64,000 bases of DNA, taken from contig NZ_BACI01000002.1 in assembly GCF_000225505.1 (NCBI RefSeq), positions 62,001 through 126,000 of the forward strand. Direction: 5' to 3'. The notes under the pieces were generated by a model that made no database searches, was not told the origin of the DNA, and worked only from the letters and a program-made list of their open reading frames with translations. Origin of the DNA: Gordonia alkanivorans NBRC 16433. GTDB taxonomy: Bacteria; Actinomycetota; Actinomycetes; Mycobacteriales; Mycobacteriaceae. Of this stretch, positions 7,520 to 16,442 are shown piece after piece (position 1 is the first letter of the stretch; every line of letters starts with the position of its first letter). The translations under genes were made by a program, and so were the position numbers.

Positions 7520-10348
7520 CTAGGCCACGCCGGGATCGCTGGTCTGCTCCGGAGCGGCCGCGACGTCGTCGATCTGGTACTTGTCCGCGGCCTGCTTGGC
7601 CACCGACATGGCGATGTGACCGTCGCGGGCGAGGGCGACCAGTACCGCGACCACGATCGACTCGGCGTCGACGTTGAAGAAGCGTCGTGCCGCCGGCCGG
7701 GTGTCGGAGAAACCGAATCCGTCGGTGCCCAGCGTCAGGTACGTGCCGGGCAGGTAGGCGCGGATCTGCTCCTGGACGCCGCGCATGTAGTCGCTGACGC
7801 CGACGAACGGGCCGGCCGCGTCGGCCATCAGCTCGGTCAGGTAGGCGGGTGCGGGCTCGCTGCCCGGATCGCGCAGCGCCTGCCGGTCGGCGCGGATACC
7901 GTCTCGGGCCAGTTCGCTCCACGACGTCACCGAGTACACGTCGGCGCCGACGTTCCACTCCTCGGCGAGCAGCTCGGAGGCACGCAGCGCGTCGGGCATG
8001 GTGATCCCGGAAACCAGGATGTTGGCCGGGTACTCCTTGTTCTCCGGGGCCTTCTGGAACAGGTAGCCGCCCTTGACGATGCCCTCGTGGTCGACGTGCT
8101 CGGGCTTCGCCGGCTGGCTGATCGGCTCGTTGTAGACGGTGATGTAGTAGAAGACGTTCTCCGGGTCCTCGCCGTACATGCGCTTGAGACCGTCGTCGAC
8201 GATGTGGCCGAGTTCGTAGGCGAACGCCGGGTCGTAGGCGACGACGGCCGGGTTGGTCGCGGCGAGCAGCGGCGAGTGGCCGTCGGCATGCTGCAGACCT
8301 TCACCGGTGAGCGTCGTACGGCCGGCGGTCGCGCCGATGACGAAGCCGCGCGCCATCTGGTCGGCGGCCGCCCAGAAGCTGTCGCCGGTGCGCTGGAAGC
8401 CGAACATCGAATAGAAGATGTACAGCGGGATCATCGGCTCGTCGTGCGTCGCATACGACGTGCCGACGGCGGCGAAGCTGGCCGCCGAACCGGCCTCGTT
8501 GATGCCCTCGTGCAGGATCTGGCCCTCGGAGCTCTCCTTGTAGGCGAGCATCAGCTCGGCGTCGACCGAGGTGTAGAGCTGTCCGTTGCGGTTGTAGATC
8601 TTCAGGGTCGGGAACCACGAGTCCATACCGAAGGTGCGGGCCTCGTCGGGGATGATCGGCACGATGCGCTTGCCGATCTCCTTGTCGCGCAACAGATCCT
8701 TGAAAACGCGGACCAGTGCCATGGTGGTCGCGACCTGCTGCTTGCCCGAGCCCTTCTCGGTGGTCTTGAGCGCCGACGACGTGTCGGCCTCGAGGACCTT
8801 GGCCTTGGTGCGGCGGCTCGGCAGGAAGCCGCCGAGGGTCTTGCGGCGATCCAGCATGTACTGGAGTTCCGGCGAATCCTTGCCGGGGTGGTAGTACGGC
8901 GGCAGGTACGGATCCTTTTCGAGCTGCTCGTCGCTGATCGGGATGCGCGTGCTGTCGCGGAAGGCCTTGAGGTCGTCGAGCGTCAGCTTCTTCATCTGGT
9001 GGGTCGCGTTGCGTCCCTCGAAGTGCTTGCCGAGCGTGTAGCCCTTGATCGTGTGCGCCAGGATCACCGTCGGCTGGCCCTTGTGGGTCATGGCGGCGGC
9101 GTAGGCGGCGTGGATCTTGCGGTAATCGTGGCCGCCGCGCTTGAGGTTCCAGATCTCCGCGTCGGAGAGATCCTTGACGAGCTCCTTGGTCCGGGGGTCG
9201 CGATTGAAGAAGTGCTCGCGGACGAAGGCGCCGTCGTTGGCCTTGTAGGTCTGGAAATCGCCGTCGGGCGTGGTGTTCATCAGGTTGACCAGGGCACCGT
9301 CGCGGTCGGCGTGCAGCAGCGCATCCCACTCGCGGCCCCAGATGACCTTGATGACGTTCCAGCCGGCGCCGCGGAAGAACGACTCCAGCTCCTGGATGAT
9401 CTTGCCGTTGCCGCGCACCGGGCCGTCGAGCCGCTGCAGGTTGCAGTTGACGACGAAGGTGAGGTTGTCGAGACCCTCGGTGGCCGCGAAACTCGCGAAC
9501 CCGCGCGACTCCGGCTCGTCCATCTCACCGTCGCCGAGGAACGCCCAGACGTGCTGGTCGGAGGTGTCCTTGATGCCGCGGTCGTGCAGGTAGTGGTTGA
9601 AGCGCGCCTGGTAGATCGCGTTCATCGGGCCGAGGCCCATGGAGACGGTCGGGAACTCCCAGAAGTCGGGCATCAGCCGCGGGTGCGGATACGACGGCAG
9701 GCCGCCGCCCTCACCGGCGTGGCTGTGTTCCTGCCGGAAGCCGTCCATGCGGGCCTCGTCGATGCGGCCCTCGAGGTAGGCGCGGGCGTAGATGCCGGGC
9801 GAGGCGTGGCCCTGGATGAAGATGTGGTCGCCGCCGCCGGAGTGGTTCTTGCCGCGGAAGAAGTGGTTGAAGCCGACCTCGTAGAGCGACGCCGACGACG
9901 CGTATGTCGAGATGTGGCCGCCCACACCGACTCCCGGGCGCTGGGCGCGATGCACCATGATCGCGGCGTTCCAGCGGATCATCTGACGGAAACGGCGTTC
10001 GACCTCCTCGTCACCGGGGAACCAGGGTTCCGCCTCGGTGGGGATGGTGTTCACGTAGTCGGTGGAGGTGAGTGCGGGGATCGACACCCGCTTCTCGCCG
10101 GCACGTTCGAGGAGCCGCAGCATCAGGTAGCGCGCCCGCCCGGGGCCGGCGGCGTCGAGCAGTGCGTCGAACGAATCGAGCCACTCGGTGGTCTCGTCGG
10201 GGTCGATGTCGGGCAGATAGGACGCGACTCCCTCGCGGATGACGCGGACTCGTTGTCCGCTTCGTCCGGCAGCACGTCCGTTGGAGCCCGGGCCGGCGTG
10301 CTCGCTCGGAATCGTGTCCTGCGTCGCCTGGTCCATCTGGTCGGTCAC
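7520..10348 (-). CDS. aceE: Pyruvate dehydrogenase E1 component, homodimeric AceE
   Basis: About 942 residues: the thiamine-diphosphate-dependent E1 that decarboxylates pyruvate and reductively acetylates the lipoyl E2 (dlaT in this window). The ThDP motif [10 protein letters not shown] ... NCN is present, together with [42 protein letters not shown] and [10 protein letters not shown], all characteristic of the AceE type. I chose GTG 10348 because AGGGAG lies 11 nt upstream and because residues before it are poorly conserved; the frame stays open to 10474, and an ATG at 10336 is an alternative. It is upstream of mabR on the same strand and divergent from a lipoprotein gene. Confidence 0.95.
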   Translation of the reverse strand: MTDQMDQATQDTIPSEHAGPGSNGRAAGRSGQRVRVIREGVASYLPDIDPDETTEWLDSFDALLDAAGPGRARYLMLRLLERAGEKRVSIPALTSTDYVNTIPTEAEPWFPGDEEVERRFRQMIRWNAAIMVHRAQRPGVGVGGHISTYASSASLYEVGFNHFFRGKNHSGGGDHIFIQGHASPGIYARAYLEGRIDEARMDGFRQEHSHAGEGGGLPSYPHPRLMPDFWEFPTVSMGLGPMNAIYQARFNHYLHDRGIKDTSDQHVWAFLGDGEMDEPESRGFASFAATEGLDNLTFVVNCNLQRLDGPVRGNGKIIQELESFFRGAGWNVIKVIWGREWDALLHADRDGALVNLMNTTPDGDFQTYKANDGAFVREHFFNRDPRTKELVKDLSDAEIWNLKRGGHDYRKIHAAYAAAMTHKGQPTVILAHTIKGYTLGKHFEGRNATHQMKKLTLDDLKAFRDSTRIPISDEQLEKDPYLPPYYHPGKDSPELQYMLDRRKTLGGFLPSRRTKAKVLEADTSSALKTTEKGSGKQQVATTMALVRVFKDLLRDKEIGKRIVPIIPDEARTFGMDSWFPTLKIYNRNGQLYTSVDAELMLAYKESSEGQILHEGINEAGSAASFAAVGTSYATHDEPMIPLYIFYSMFGFQRTGDSFWAAADQMARGFVIGATAGRTTLTGEGLQHADGHSPLLAATNPAVVAYDPAFAYELGHIVDDGLKRMYGEDPENVFYYITVYNEPISQPAKPEHVDHEGIVKGGYLFQKAPENKEYPANILVSGITMPDALRASELLAEEWNVGADVYSVTSWSELARDGIRADRQALRDPGSEPAPAYLTELMADAAGPFVGVSDYMRGVQEQIRAYLPGTYLTLGTDGFGFSDTRPAARRFFNVDAESIVVAVLVALARDGHIAMSVAKQAADKYQIDDVAAAPEQTSDPGVA

Positions 10349-10408
10349 GGTGATGCCTACTCCCTCTGACAGGCCGGACTCGGGGTGGTGGTCCGGCTGC
10401 ATGGCGTA

Positions 10409-10439
10409 TGACACCGCAGCTCTTTGTTGTGCGGTGTCA
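10409..10439. promoter_or_regulatory. 10-bp inverted repeat in the aceE leader
   Basis: TGACACCGCA (10409-10418) and TGCGGTGTCA (10430-10439) are perfect complements separated by 11 nt, about 61 nt before the aceE start. It could be an operator or an RNA hairpin. I do not recognise the regulator. Confidence 0.45.
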
Positions 10440-10556
10440 CCCCTCATCGTGCCCCATGTGAGTTGGCTTGGCACTGGGTGGATCTGTGTAGGCTGTCGCG
10501 ATCGCGGGGGTGCTGTAGCGTCCTTGCAGCGTTACTGATGAGTAGGGGGGAAAGCG

Positions 10557-11177
10557 ATGCTGGGCACAGGGGAGGCCAGGCCCGGCCGCAGCGGACATCG
10601 GGGTGTCCGGGCGAGCATGACGGTCGGCATGGCATTCGGGGGAATCATGTTGTCGGCGTGCGCGTCCACGGTCGGGGGCGAGGGTGTGGCGGCGCCCGGT
10701 GAGGTGGCCGTCTACCGGTCGGAGGTGTCGGCGTCGGCGGCCGCGCAGGTGCGGACCGAGGGCGTCGAACTCTGTCGGGAGTCGATGTCGTCGATGGTCG
10801 TGATGGTGCGCGGTTACAACACCTTCATCAAGCGGCTCAACACGACGCATTCGTATCCGGAGGTCGGGGATCTCGCCGACAAGGCGCGCGCGAGTCTGAT
10901 CGCCGGTGCCGATCAGATCCGTCCGAAGATCACCGCGAGTGCGCCCGTCGACGTCGCGACACCGACGCGGACGTTCCTCGATTCGACGGCGCGTCTCGAG
11001 AACGCGATCCGCAAGGAACAGCGCACCGAACTGAACACGGTGTCGGGGCAGTGGACCCGCGACAAGGCGCGCCTGCTCGAGGTGTGCGGCGAGTACACGC
11101 CGGTGCCGGCGGCGTCGTCGGCGACGCCCCGTTCCTCGGTCACCACCACTCCGGTGCCGACGAGTCCCGGTCGCTGA
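10557..11177 (+). CDS. Putative lipoprotein, unknown function
   Basis: The 206-residue protein has a hydrophobic N-terminal segment ending in the lipobox L-S-A-C, with Cys35 as the predicted lipid attachment site. The rest is an alpha-helical-looking soluble domain with two further Cys, in ELCRESM and LEVCGEY. The C-terminus is Ser/Thr/Pro rich. It would be anchored to the outer face of the membrane. The ATG follows a GGGGGGAAAG purine run. It is divergent from aceE. I recognise no domain; similar helical lipoproteins are common in mycolate-containing bacteria. Confidence 0.7.
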   Translation: MLGTGEARPGRSGHRGVRASMTVGMAFGGIMLSACASTVGGEGVAAPGEVAVYRSEVSASAAAQVRTEGVELCRESMSSMVVMVRGYNTFIKRLNTTHSYPEVGDLADKARASLIAGADQIRPKITASAPVDVATPTRTFLDSTARLENAIRKEQRTELNTVSGQWTRDKARLLEVCGEYTPVPAASSATPRSSVTTTPVPTSPGR

Positions 11178-11254
11178 GCGGTTCCGGTGGGGTGGTCGGT
11201 GAAAAAGAAACGCCCGAAATCGAGTGACGTAGTTCGGCTTGCAATGTGAGGCTC

Positions 11255-11260
11255 TAGGCT
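11255..11260 (+). promoter_or_regulatory. -10 element (TAGGCT) upstream of DUF3052-ahpE
   Basis: TAGGCT lies 7 nt before an ATG at 11268, and about 90 nt before the DUF3052 start. It probably marks the transcription start of the DUF3052-ahpE operon. Confidence 0.45.
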
Positions 11261-11267
11261 GTTGCCT

Positions 11268-11357
11268 ATGCTGACAAGCGAGTTGGCGTACACAGATGCA
11301 CACACCGGCGACGGAAAGAACGTCCCATCACCCTCAGGAGGTCACGCGCGGTGGTAG
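11268..11357 (+). CDS. Possible 29-residue leaderless upstream ORF
   Basis: The ATG at 11268 sits 7 nt after TAGGCT and opens a 29-codon frame ending TAG at 11355-11357. It therefore runs 7 nt into the DUF3052 coding region (GTG 11351), in a different frame. If transcription starts at 11268, this peptide would be translated leaderlessly and would run through the ribosome site AGGAGG (11336-11341) of the next gene. Its sequence is hydrophilic and unlike anything I know. It could be a regulatory uORF or simply chance. Confidence 0.3.
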   Translation: MLTSELAYTDAHTGDGKNVPSPSGGHARW

Positions 11358-11779
11358 CCGCCACAGACGGTACGGGCAGCAACGCCCAAAAACTGGGCTT
11401 GAAGGCCGGCTTGGTCGTGCAGGAAGTCGGCTGGGACGAGGACACGGACGACGAGCTGCGAGCCGACATCGAGGACGCGATCGATGCCGAGATGGTCGAT
11501 GAGGATGCCGACGACGTCGTCGACGTCGTCGTCCTCTGGTGGCGTGAAGGCGACGGAGACCTCGTCGACGCGCTGATGGACGCCATCGGACCCCTTGCCG
11601 AAGACGGATACGTGTGGGTGTTCTCGCCTAAGACCGGCAAGCCGGGATACGTGGATCCGAGCGAGATCGCCGAGGCGGCCCCCACCGCGGGCCTGACCCA
11701 GACGTCGGCGATCAGCCTGGGGGATTGGTCGGCAGCCCGACTCGTTCAGCCGAAGGCCCGCTCGGGCAAGAAAGCATGA
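11351..11779 (+). CDS. DUF3052 family protein (Rv2239c-like)
   Basis: A 142-residue conserved actinobacterial protein. It opens with KLGLKAGLVVQEVGWDEDTD, carries a very acidic middle, and has WWREGDGDLVDALMDA and a DGYVWVFSPKTGKPGYVDPS block. The function is unknown; no catalytic motif or membrane segment is seen. The GTG at 11351 is preceded by AGGAGG with a 9-nt spacer. Its stop overlaps the ahpE ATG (ATGA), so the two are translationally coupled. The same pairing with ahpE occurs in M. tuberculosis. Confidence 0.88.
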   Translation: MVAATDGTGSNAQKLGLKAGLVVQEVGWDEDTDDELRADIEDAIDAEMVDEDADDVVDVVVLWWREGDGDLVDALMDAIGPLAEDGYVWVFSPKTGKPGYVDPSEIAEAAPTAGLTQTSAISLGDWSAARLVQPKARSGKKA

Positions 11780-12258
11780 GTGATGCTCTGCCCACCGCGC
11801 CGCTGAGCGTCGGTGACCAGGCACCTGATTTCGAACTCCGGGATCAGAACAATCAGCTCGTGTCCCTGCAGGCGTTGCGCGCCGAGCGCAACGTGCTCGT
11901 GGTCTTCTTCCCGCTCGCGTTCACCGGCACCTGCCAGGGCGAGCTCGGTTACATCCGCGACCAGCAGCCACGCTTCGAGAACGACGACGTGACCACCGTG
12001 ACGATCTCGGTGGGTCCCTCCCCGACGCACAAGGTCTGGTCGGCGGCACAGGGGTTCCTGTTCCCGCTGCTGTCGGATTTCTGGCCGCACGGCGAGGTTG
12101 CCAAGGCGTATGGGGTGTTCAACTCCGATCGCGGGTACGCGAACCGCGGCACCTTCCTCGTCAACCGCGAGGGTGTCATCGTCTACGCCGACATGGTCGG
12201 GCCGGGCGAGGTGCGGGAGAACAACGTGTGGGACAAAGCCCTGGGCGCTGTTGGCTGA
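11776..12258 (+). CDS. ahpE: One-Cys peroxiredoxin AhpE
   Basis: A 160-residue thiol peroxidase that reduces hydrogen peroxide, organic peroxides and peroxynitrite. The motif P-L-A-F-T-G-T-C places the peroxidatic cysteine at Cys53. It is the only cysteine in the protein, so there is no internal resolving cysteine and recycling should use an external thiol such as mycothiol/mycoredoxin, as known for mycobacterial AhpE. The start ATG at 11776 overlaps the upstream stop; the frame is open to 11725 but that region is the DUF3052 gene. A strong hairpin follows the stop. Confidence 0.93.
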   Translation: MSDALPTAPLSVGDQAPDFELRDQNNQLVSLQALRAERNVLVVFFPLAFTGTCQGELGYIRDQQPRFENDDVTTVTISVGPSPTHKVWSAAQGFLFPLLSDFWPHGEVAKAYGVFNSDRGYANRGTFLVNREGVIVYADMVGPGEVRENNVWDKALGAVG

Positions 12259-12260
12259 TC

Positions 12261-12299
12261 CATAGCTCCAAGCCGCGCTGGGCGCGGGTTGGAGCTATG
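12261..12299. terminator. Hairpin terminator after ahpE
   Basis: CATAGCTCCAA (12261-12271) pairs with TTGGAGCTATG (12289-12299). An inner CCGCGC-TGG-GCGCGG completes an almost continuous 18-bp stem starting 3 nt after the ahpE stop. Confidence 0.7.
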
Positions 12300-12304
12300 A
12301 ATCG

Positions 12305-12379
12305 TGGTGCGCGCAAAGGGATTCGAACCCCTGACCGCTGGTGTGTAAGACCAGAGCTCTACCGCTGAGCTATACGCGC
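12305..12379 (-). tRNA. tRNA-Val (anticodon TAC)
   Basis: On the minus strand a full cloverleaf is visible. The acceptor is GCGCGTA / TGCGCGC, the D-arm is around AGCTCAGCGGTAGAGC, and the anticodon stem CTGGT/ACCAG encloses loop CTTACAC with anticodon TAC. The T-arm is GGGGTTCGAATCCC, and the 3' CCA is encoded at 12307-12305. It reads GUA. It lies downstream of the CPBP gene and convergent with ahpE. Confidence 0.95.
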
Positions 12380-12454
12380 GCGGAGTGCCGAGAGTGTCAC
12401 TCGCGAGAATGAATCTAGCCGGTCGGGACCGATCGCCCAAACCGCGGGGCCGCG

Positions 12455-12522
12455 ACCGGCGAACCTCACTTCGACCTGCAGACTTCGATCGACGTCTGCA
12501 GGTCGAGATGAGGTTCGCCGGT
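12455..12522. terminator. Long 29-bp hairpin between CPBP gene and tRNA-Val
   Basis: Arms 12455-12483 and 12494-12522 are complementary over 29 bp with a two-base internal mismatch and a 10-nt loop. It ends 8 bp from the CPBP stop. It is probably a terminator for that gene, insulating the tRNA. Confidence 0.65.
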
Positions 12523-12529
12523 CGGCGGC

Positions 12530-13231
12530 TCAGGCGAAGATCGGCGGAAGGGCAAGTACCATGATCGCGCCCCAGATGACGTGGGTGATCGCGGGCGCGA
12601 GGACCCCGGCGGTGCTGCGCCGCAGGATCGCGCAGACGGTACCCAGGACGGCGCCGGCGAAGCCGAGCATCACGTTGCCGCTGGCCATGGTGACGAGCAC
12701 GTAGATGACCGTCGACACCAGGACCGGGTTGTGGGGGCGCGCCGCCGAGTAGACCGACCCGCGGAAGAACAGCTCTTCCGCGAGGCCGTTGACCACGGTG
12801 ATCAACGTGACGATGGCGAGGCTGCCGTAGTCGGCGAAGGCGAGCACCTGGTTCGCAAGATCGCTGACCCCGGGGATCATCCGGGCGATCAGACCGCCGA
12901 CGACGAAGGCCGCGCCGACCGCGAGGCCGACGGCTGTGCCGAGGCCGATGGCCCCGAGACGGTCCGGGGGCCGGGAGGAGATCGGGCTGTAGGCGCCGAG
13001 CCGCAGCGGGCCGGAGACGAATGCGCCGAGGATCCACACGACGGCCAAGCCGACCGTCAGCGGATAGAACGCGGTGTCGCCCGGCTCCACGCGCAACGAG
13101 ATGCCGAGCATGACCGCCCCGATGACGAGGAAGACACCGACCAGCCAGCGGCGTCGGACGTAGTGGAAACCCGGATCGGGATCACGATCCAGAGCTATCG
13201 AGTTGTAGAGGTCGCGAGCCAGTGCAGTCAC
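12530..13231 (-). CDS. CPBP-family intramembrane metalloprotease (Abi-like)
   Basis: A 233-residue integral membrane protein with about six hydrophobic segments. The CPBP/Abi motif is present as A-E-E-L-F-F-R (Glu152, Glu153, Arg157), with His217 in ITHVIW as the second metal-binding element. Family members are glutamic-type or metal-dependent intramembrane proteases (Rce1-like) involved in processing or bacteriocin self-immunity. The substrate here is unknown. It stands alone on the minus strand, downstream of a separate NAD(P)-binding gene. M. tuberculosis has no gene of this kind at the equivalent spot that I recall. Confidence 0.82.
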   Translation of the reverse strand: MTALARDLYNSIALDRDPDPGFHYVRRRWLVGVFLVIGAVMLGISLRVEPGDTAFYPLTVGLAVVWILGAFVSGPLRLGAYSPISSRPPDRLGAIGLGTAVGLAVGAAFVVGGLIARMIPGVSDLANQVLAFADYGSLAIVTLITVVNGLAEELFFRGSVYSAARPHNPVLVSTVIYVLVTMASGNVMLGFAGAVLGTVCAILRRSTAGVLAPAITHVIWGAIMVLALPPIFA

Positions 13232-13276
13232 CAGCAGTCGTCACCACCTTGGTCGGTCGTCAACGGACACACGTCG

Positions 13277-14353
13277 TCAGGTACGGGCCGGCAGAAGAGC
13301 TCCGGCGATCCTCGCCGACACCCTCAGCGTGCCACCGATCGTCCCACCCACGCGGCGTTTGACGCGCAGCCAATCGCCGCCGGCCCACGCGGGGTCGGTG
13401 TCGGCGAGGTGGTGCAGGTCGTGCAGATCGCAGACGGAACGTGGATACGGGGACTCGACGGACGCGCGCACGGCGTCGCGCATCGGCGTCAGACCGCCCT
13501 CGGGTGGCGGCACCAGCTCGCGGATGCTGTGCTCCGACGCCGTCATCGAATGGTTCAGCGACGTCACGAGTTCCTCGGTGAGCGACGCCGGGACCGGCAC
13601 GAACATGCCGCCGAGGCGGCCGGCGAGACGGGTGCTCACCCCGAAGACCGGAAGACGCAACCGCGGGAAGCGGACCGCGGAGATGTACTCGTGGAGAATC
13701 GAGATGTAGCGCGCGTGGTCGGGCCCGGAGACGTCGTATTCGCCTGGCGGAAGCGATGATTCGCATGCGGCAACGAGGTAGTGGATGGCGTCGCGGATGG
13801 AGATCGGGTCCATCTCGTTGGTGATCCAGCCGGGTTCGGGGATGACCGGCAGACGGTCGGCCATGTAGCGGATGATCTCGAACGACGTCGAGCCGGCACC
13901 GATGATCACCGCCGCGCGGAGCCAGACGAGTTCCGGACCGTCCTCGACGACGAGCCCCTCGGCGACGTCGGCGCGGCTCTGCAGATGCGACGAGAGCTTG
14001 TCGTCGCCGGGCACGAAGCCGCCGAGGTAGATGATCCGGCCGACGCCGGCATCGCGCGCGGCCTCGGCGACGTTGCGTGCCGCATCGCGATCGCCGTTGG
14101 CGAAGTCCGCCTGCCCGATCGCGTGGACCAGGTAGTAGATCGCGTCGACCTGCCCGGCGGCGGACATGGCCTTCTTGACCGAGATCGGGTCGTCGGCGTC
14201 CATGGCCACCTTGATGACGTCCGACGACCAGCCGAACCGGTCCAGTTTGCGGGTGTCTCTGGACGTGACCACGACCTCGTGACCCTGCCGCAGCAATGCG
14301 CATACGAGCCGGGAACCCACGTACCCGGTCGCCCCCGTGATGAGTAGCCTCAT
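13277..14353 (-). CDS. NAD(P)-binding NmrA/epimerase-like protein
   Basis: The 358-residue protein begins MRLLITGATGYVGSR, a Rossmann fold with the G-x-x-G-x-x-G dinucleotide motif at the very N-terminus. It belongs to the atypical short-chain dehydrogenase / NmrA-like group, and the Y-x-x-x-K of classical SDRs is not evident. The C-terminal third ends in a basic segment, RVGGTIGGTLRVSARIAGAL. The ATG at 14353 follows TACGGT by 7 nt, indicating leaderless transcription; the frame is open to 14476 but that stretch overlaps the WYL regulator gene. Substrate unknown. Confidence 0.8.
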   Translation of the reverse strand: MRLLITGATGYVGSRLVCALLRQGHEVVVTSRDTRKLDRFGWSSDVIKVAMDADDPISVKKAMSAAGQVDAIYYLVHAIGQADFANGDRDAARNVAEAARDAGVGRIIYLGGFVPGDDKLSSHLQSRADVAEGLVVEDGPELVWLRAAVIIGAGSTSFEIIRYMADRLPVIPEPGWITNEMDPISIRDAIHYLVAACESSLPPGEYDVSGPDHARYISILHEYISAVRFPRLRLPVFGVSTRLAGRLGGMFVPVPASLTEELVTSLNHSMTASEHSIRELVPPPEGGLTPMRDAVRASVESPYPRSVCDLHDLHHLADTDPAWAGGDWLRVKRRVGGTIGGTLRVSARIAGALLPART

Positions 14354-14360
14354 GCCTTCG

Positions 14361-14366
14361 ACCGTA
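14361..14366 (-). promoter_or_regulatory. -10 element (TACGGT), leaderless-type
   Basis: TACGGT on the minus strand is 7 nt before the ATG at 14353 of the NAD(P)-binding protein. Confidence 0.4.
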
Positions 14367-14408
14367 GAGAAGAATCCGCGATCCGGTCGGAACAGCAGGT
14401 CAACACGG

Positions 14409-15392
14409 TCAGGGCCGGGCGGACATCGCGCGTCGATAACGTTCGGCGACCTGGTCGTGATACTCCGCGACGGCACCCAGTTCGACGCGCAGCTCGTCGG
14501 GTTCGAGGACGGTGAAGTCGGCGTCGAAGGCGTACATCCACCGTGCGATCGCCGTCAGTGAGGTGCTGTAGACGGTCACCTCGCAGCTGTTCTCGTCGCC
14601 GGATTCCAGGGCACCCCAGTAGTGGTGGATCATCGGCGCGACCTCGTCGAGCGGAAGGTGGACGCGGATCCGCGCGGTCGCCTGTTGCTGCACGGCACCG
14701 AGACCACGGGCGACGAAGGCCGCGGCGCCGCCCTCGGGGGGTTCGCGCGGGGTGAATCGGGGGCCGGTGGGGATCTTCGGGTCCATGCGGTCGACGCGGA
14801 ACGAACGCCAGTCGTCGCGCGCGAGGTCGAAGCCCACGAGATACCAACGGTTTCCGCTGCGCACCAACCGGAACGGCTCGACCTCGCGTCGACTCTCCTC
14901 ACCGTCGTTGCGCCGGTAGTCGAAGCGCAGGCGTTCGTGGCGGTGGCAGGCCGTGGCGATGTCGGTGAGGCGCTCGGCGGGGACCACGCTCGACGGCGCT
15001 TCCCGCGGGATGGCCTCGATCCGCAGTGCATCGAGGCGGTGCTGGAGCCGTGACGGCATGACCTGGCGCAGTTTCGCGAGCGCCCCGGCCGAGGCCTCGG
15101 CCATGTCGGCGACCGCGCCCGTCGTCACCGCGTCGAGTCCCAGCGCGACGGCGAGAACCTCTTGATCGTCGAGGAGCAGGGGCGGCATCTCCGCGCCGGC
15201 CCCGAGCCGATACCCGCCGCGCGCACCGACATTCGCGTCGACGGGGTAACCGAGCTCGCGGAGCTTGTCGATGTCGCGTCGCACCGTGCGGGTCGTGATG
15301 TCGAGGCGTTCCGCGAGCTCCTTGCCCGACCATTCCCGCCGCGTCTGCAGCAGCGACAGCAGGGCGAGCAACCGGGCCGAGGTTTCCAACAT
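14409..15392 (-). CDS. WYL-domain transcriptional regulator (YafY/DeoR-like)
   Basis: The 327-residue protein has an N-terminal winged helix-turn-helix (ARLLALLSLLQTRREWSGKE, then LAERLDITTRTVRRDIDKL) and a WYL domain. The WYL domain shows LRFDYRRNDGE ... VEPFRLVRSGNRWYLVGFDL, the signature W-Y-L. Such proteins are ligand- or nucleic-acid-sensing repressors or activators. The ATG at 15392 begins right before the HTH; upstream codons to 15800 are antisense to the next gene and unconserved. It is divergent from the MDMPI-type gene, with 157 bp between the starts, making that gene a plausible target. Confidence 0.87.
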   Translation of the reverse strand: MLETSARLLALLSLLQTRREWSGKELAERLDITTRTVRRDIDKLRELGYPVDANVGARGGYRLGAGAEMPPLLLDDQEVLAVALGLDAVTTGAVADMAEASAGALAKLRQVMPSRLQHRLDALRIEAIPREAPSSVVPAERLTDIATACHRHERLRFDYRRNDGEESRREVEPFRLVRSGNRWYLVGFDLARDDWRSFRVDRMDPKIPTGPRFTPREPPEGGAAAFVARGLGAVQQQATARIRVHLPLDEVAPMIHHYWGALESGDENSCEVTVYSTSLTAIARWMYAFDADFTVLEPDELRVELGAVAEYHDQVAERYRRAMSARP

Positions 15393-15549
15393 GAAGACAT
15401 CCTGCCGCACGATGCGGACAGATTCGGTCCTCGTTTGGCAGAACGGGGGCGGCTTGTCGCGGTGCGTCAATGCGGCTGCCCCGCTCACCGACCCCGATAA
15501 GGTTGGTGCGGTCCGGGTCCCGCCGGGCGCACGACCGCAAGGAGCATCC

Positions 15550-16374
15550 ATGCCGACGACCATTCTGCCGCTCGCCGAGGTCACCGAAGGCCTGATCGCC
15601 CAGTGGGCCGCGATCGCCGACGTCGCCGCCGCACTCACCGACGAGCAGTGGTCGGCGGCATCGGTGCTGCCCGGATGGACCAACGCCGACATCGTCGCGC
15701 ACATCATCGGCACCGAGAGCATGCTCGACGGCCGCGACGTGGAAGCCACCCGCACGGTGAGTGCACTCGACCACGTGCGCAACCCGATCGGCGAGCTCAA
15801 CGAGAAGTGGGTCGACCACTACCGGCCGAAGCCGCGCGCCGAGGTGCTCGCCGCGCTCGACGAGATCATCACGGTTCGCACCGCGGCACTGCGGGCGATG
15901 ACACAGGAGCAGTTCGACGCCCCGTCGATGACGCCGGCCGGCGCCGACACCTACGGACGCTTCATGCGCATCCGCATCTTCGACTGCTGGACGCACGAGA
16001 TCGACCTGCGTGACGGCACCGACGGTTCCGCCGTCACCGACCCCGTCCCCGCGTCGTTGGCGCTGGACGAGATCGGCGCGTCACTGCCGTTCGTCGTCGG
16101 CAAGCGCGCCGACGCGCCCAAGGGCAGCAAGGTGCTCTTCGACATCACCGGGCTGACCGCGCGAACGGTTCGGATCGACGTCGGTGACCGCGCGTCTCTG
16201 GTGGAGGAGTTCGACGGCGGCGACGCGTCGGCCGATGTCCGTCTGCGCATCGACGCCGCGAACCTCGCCCGCTGCGCCGGTGGGCGTCGGGACGCCAGCC
16301 CGGACGCGGTGGAGATCGATGGCGACGCCGCGCTGGGGAACGCGATCCTGAACCGGATGAACTACGTGATCTGA
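15550..16374 (+). CDS. Maleylpyruvate isomerase-family (mycothiol-dependent-type) enzyme
   Basis: A 274-residue protein of the DinB/MDMPI superfamily. The N-terminal four-helix region includes LPGWTNADIVAHIIGTESML, with a metal-ligand His in D-I-V-A-H, and a second region IRIFDCWTHEIDLRDG with a conserved His. The C-terminus is an SCP2-like domain (VRLRIDAANLARCAGGR). Members use mycothiol or act as metal-dependent transferases; the substrate is unknown. The ATG has AAGGAG 5 nt upstream (15539-15544). A TAAGGT element about 50 nt before the start may be its -10. Divergent from the WYL regulator. Confidence 0.82.
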   Translation: MPTTILPLAEVTEGLIAQWAAIADVAAALTDEQWSAASVLPGWTNADIVAHIIGTESMLDGRDVEATRTVSALDHVRNPIGELNEKWVDHYRPKPRAEVLAALDEIITVRTAALRAMTQEQFDAPSMTPAGADTYGRFMRIRIFDCWTHEIDLRDGTDGSAVTDPVPASLALDEIGASLPFVVGKRADAPKGSKVLFDITGLTARTVRIDVGDRASLVEEFDGGDASADVRLRIDAANLARCAGGRRDASPDAVEIDGDAALGNAILNRMNYVI

Positions 16375-16388
16375 CCCTCAGCAAGGGG

Positions 16389-16433
16389 AGAGTGCGGGCT
16401 GAGTGTCGGGAAACGGTACTCAGGACGCACTCT
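16389..16433. terminator. Bidirectional hairpin between MDMPI-type gene and kinase gene
   Basis: AGAGTGCG (16389-16396) pairs with CGCACTCT (16426-16433), and CTGAGT (16399-16404) pairs with ACTCAG (16418-16423) inside it. The hairpin sits between two convergent stops. Confidence 0.6.
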
Positions 16434-16442
16434 GCGATTCGG

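Noticed and set aside
7412..10369. A very long open frame on the plus strand opposite aceE, with similar ones opposite glnE (35372-38776), the FAS-II genes (3138-5000) and accD6.
   Set aside because: They are Arg/Gly/Asp-rich, lack any recognised domain, and mirror high-GC codon bias of clear genes on the other strand.
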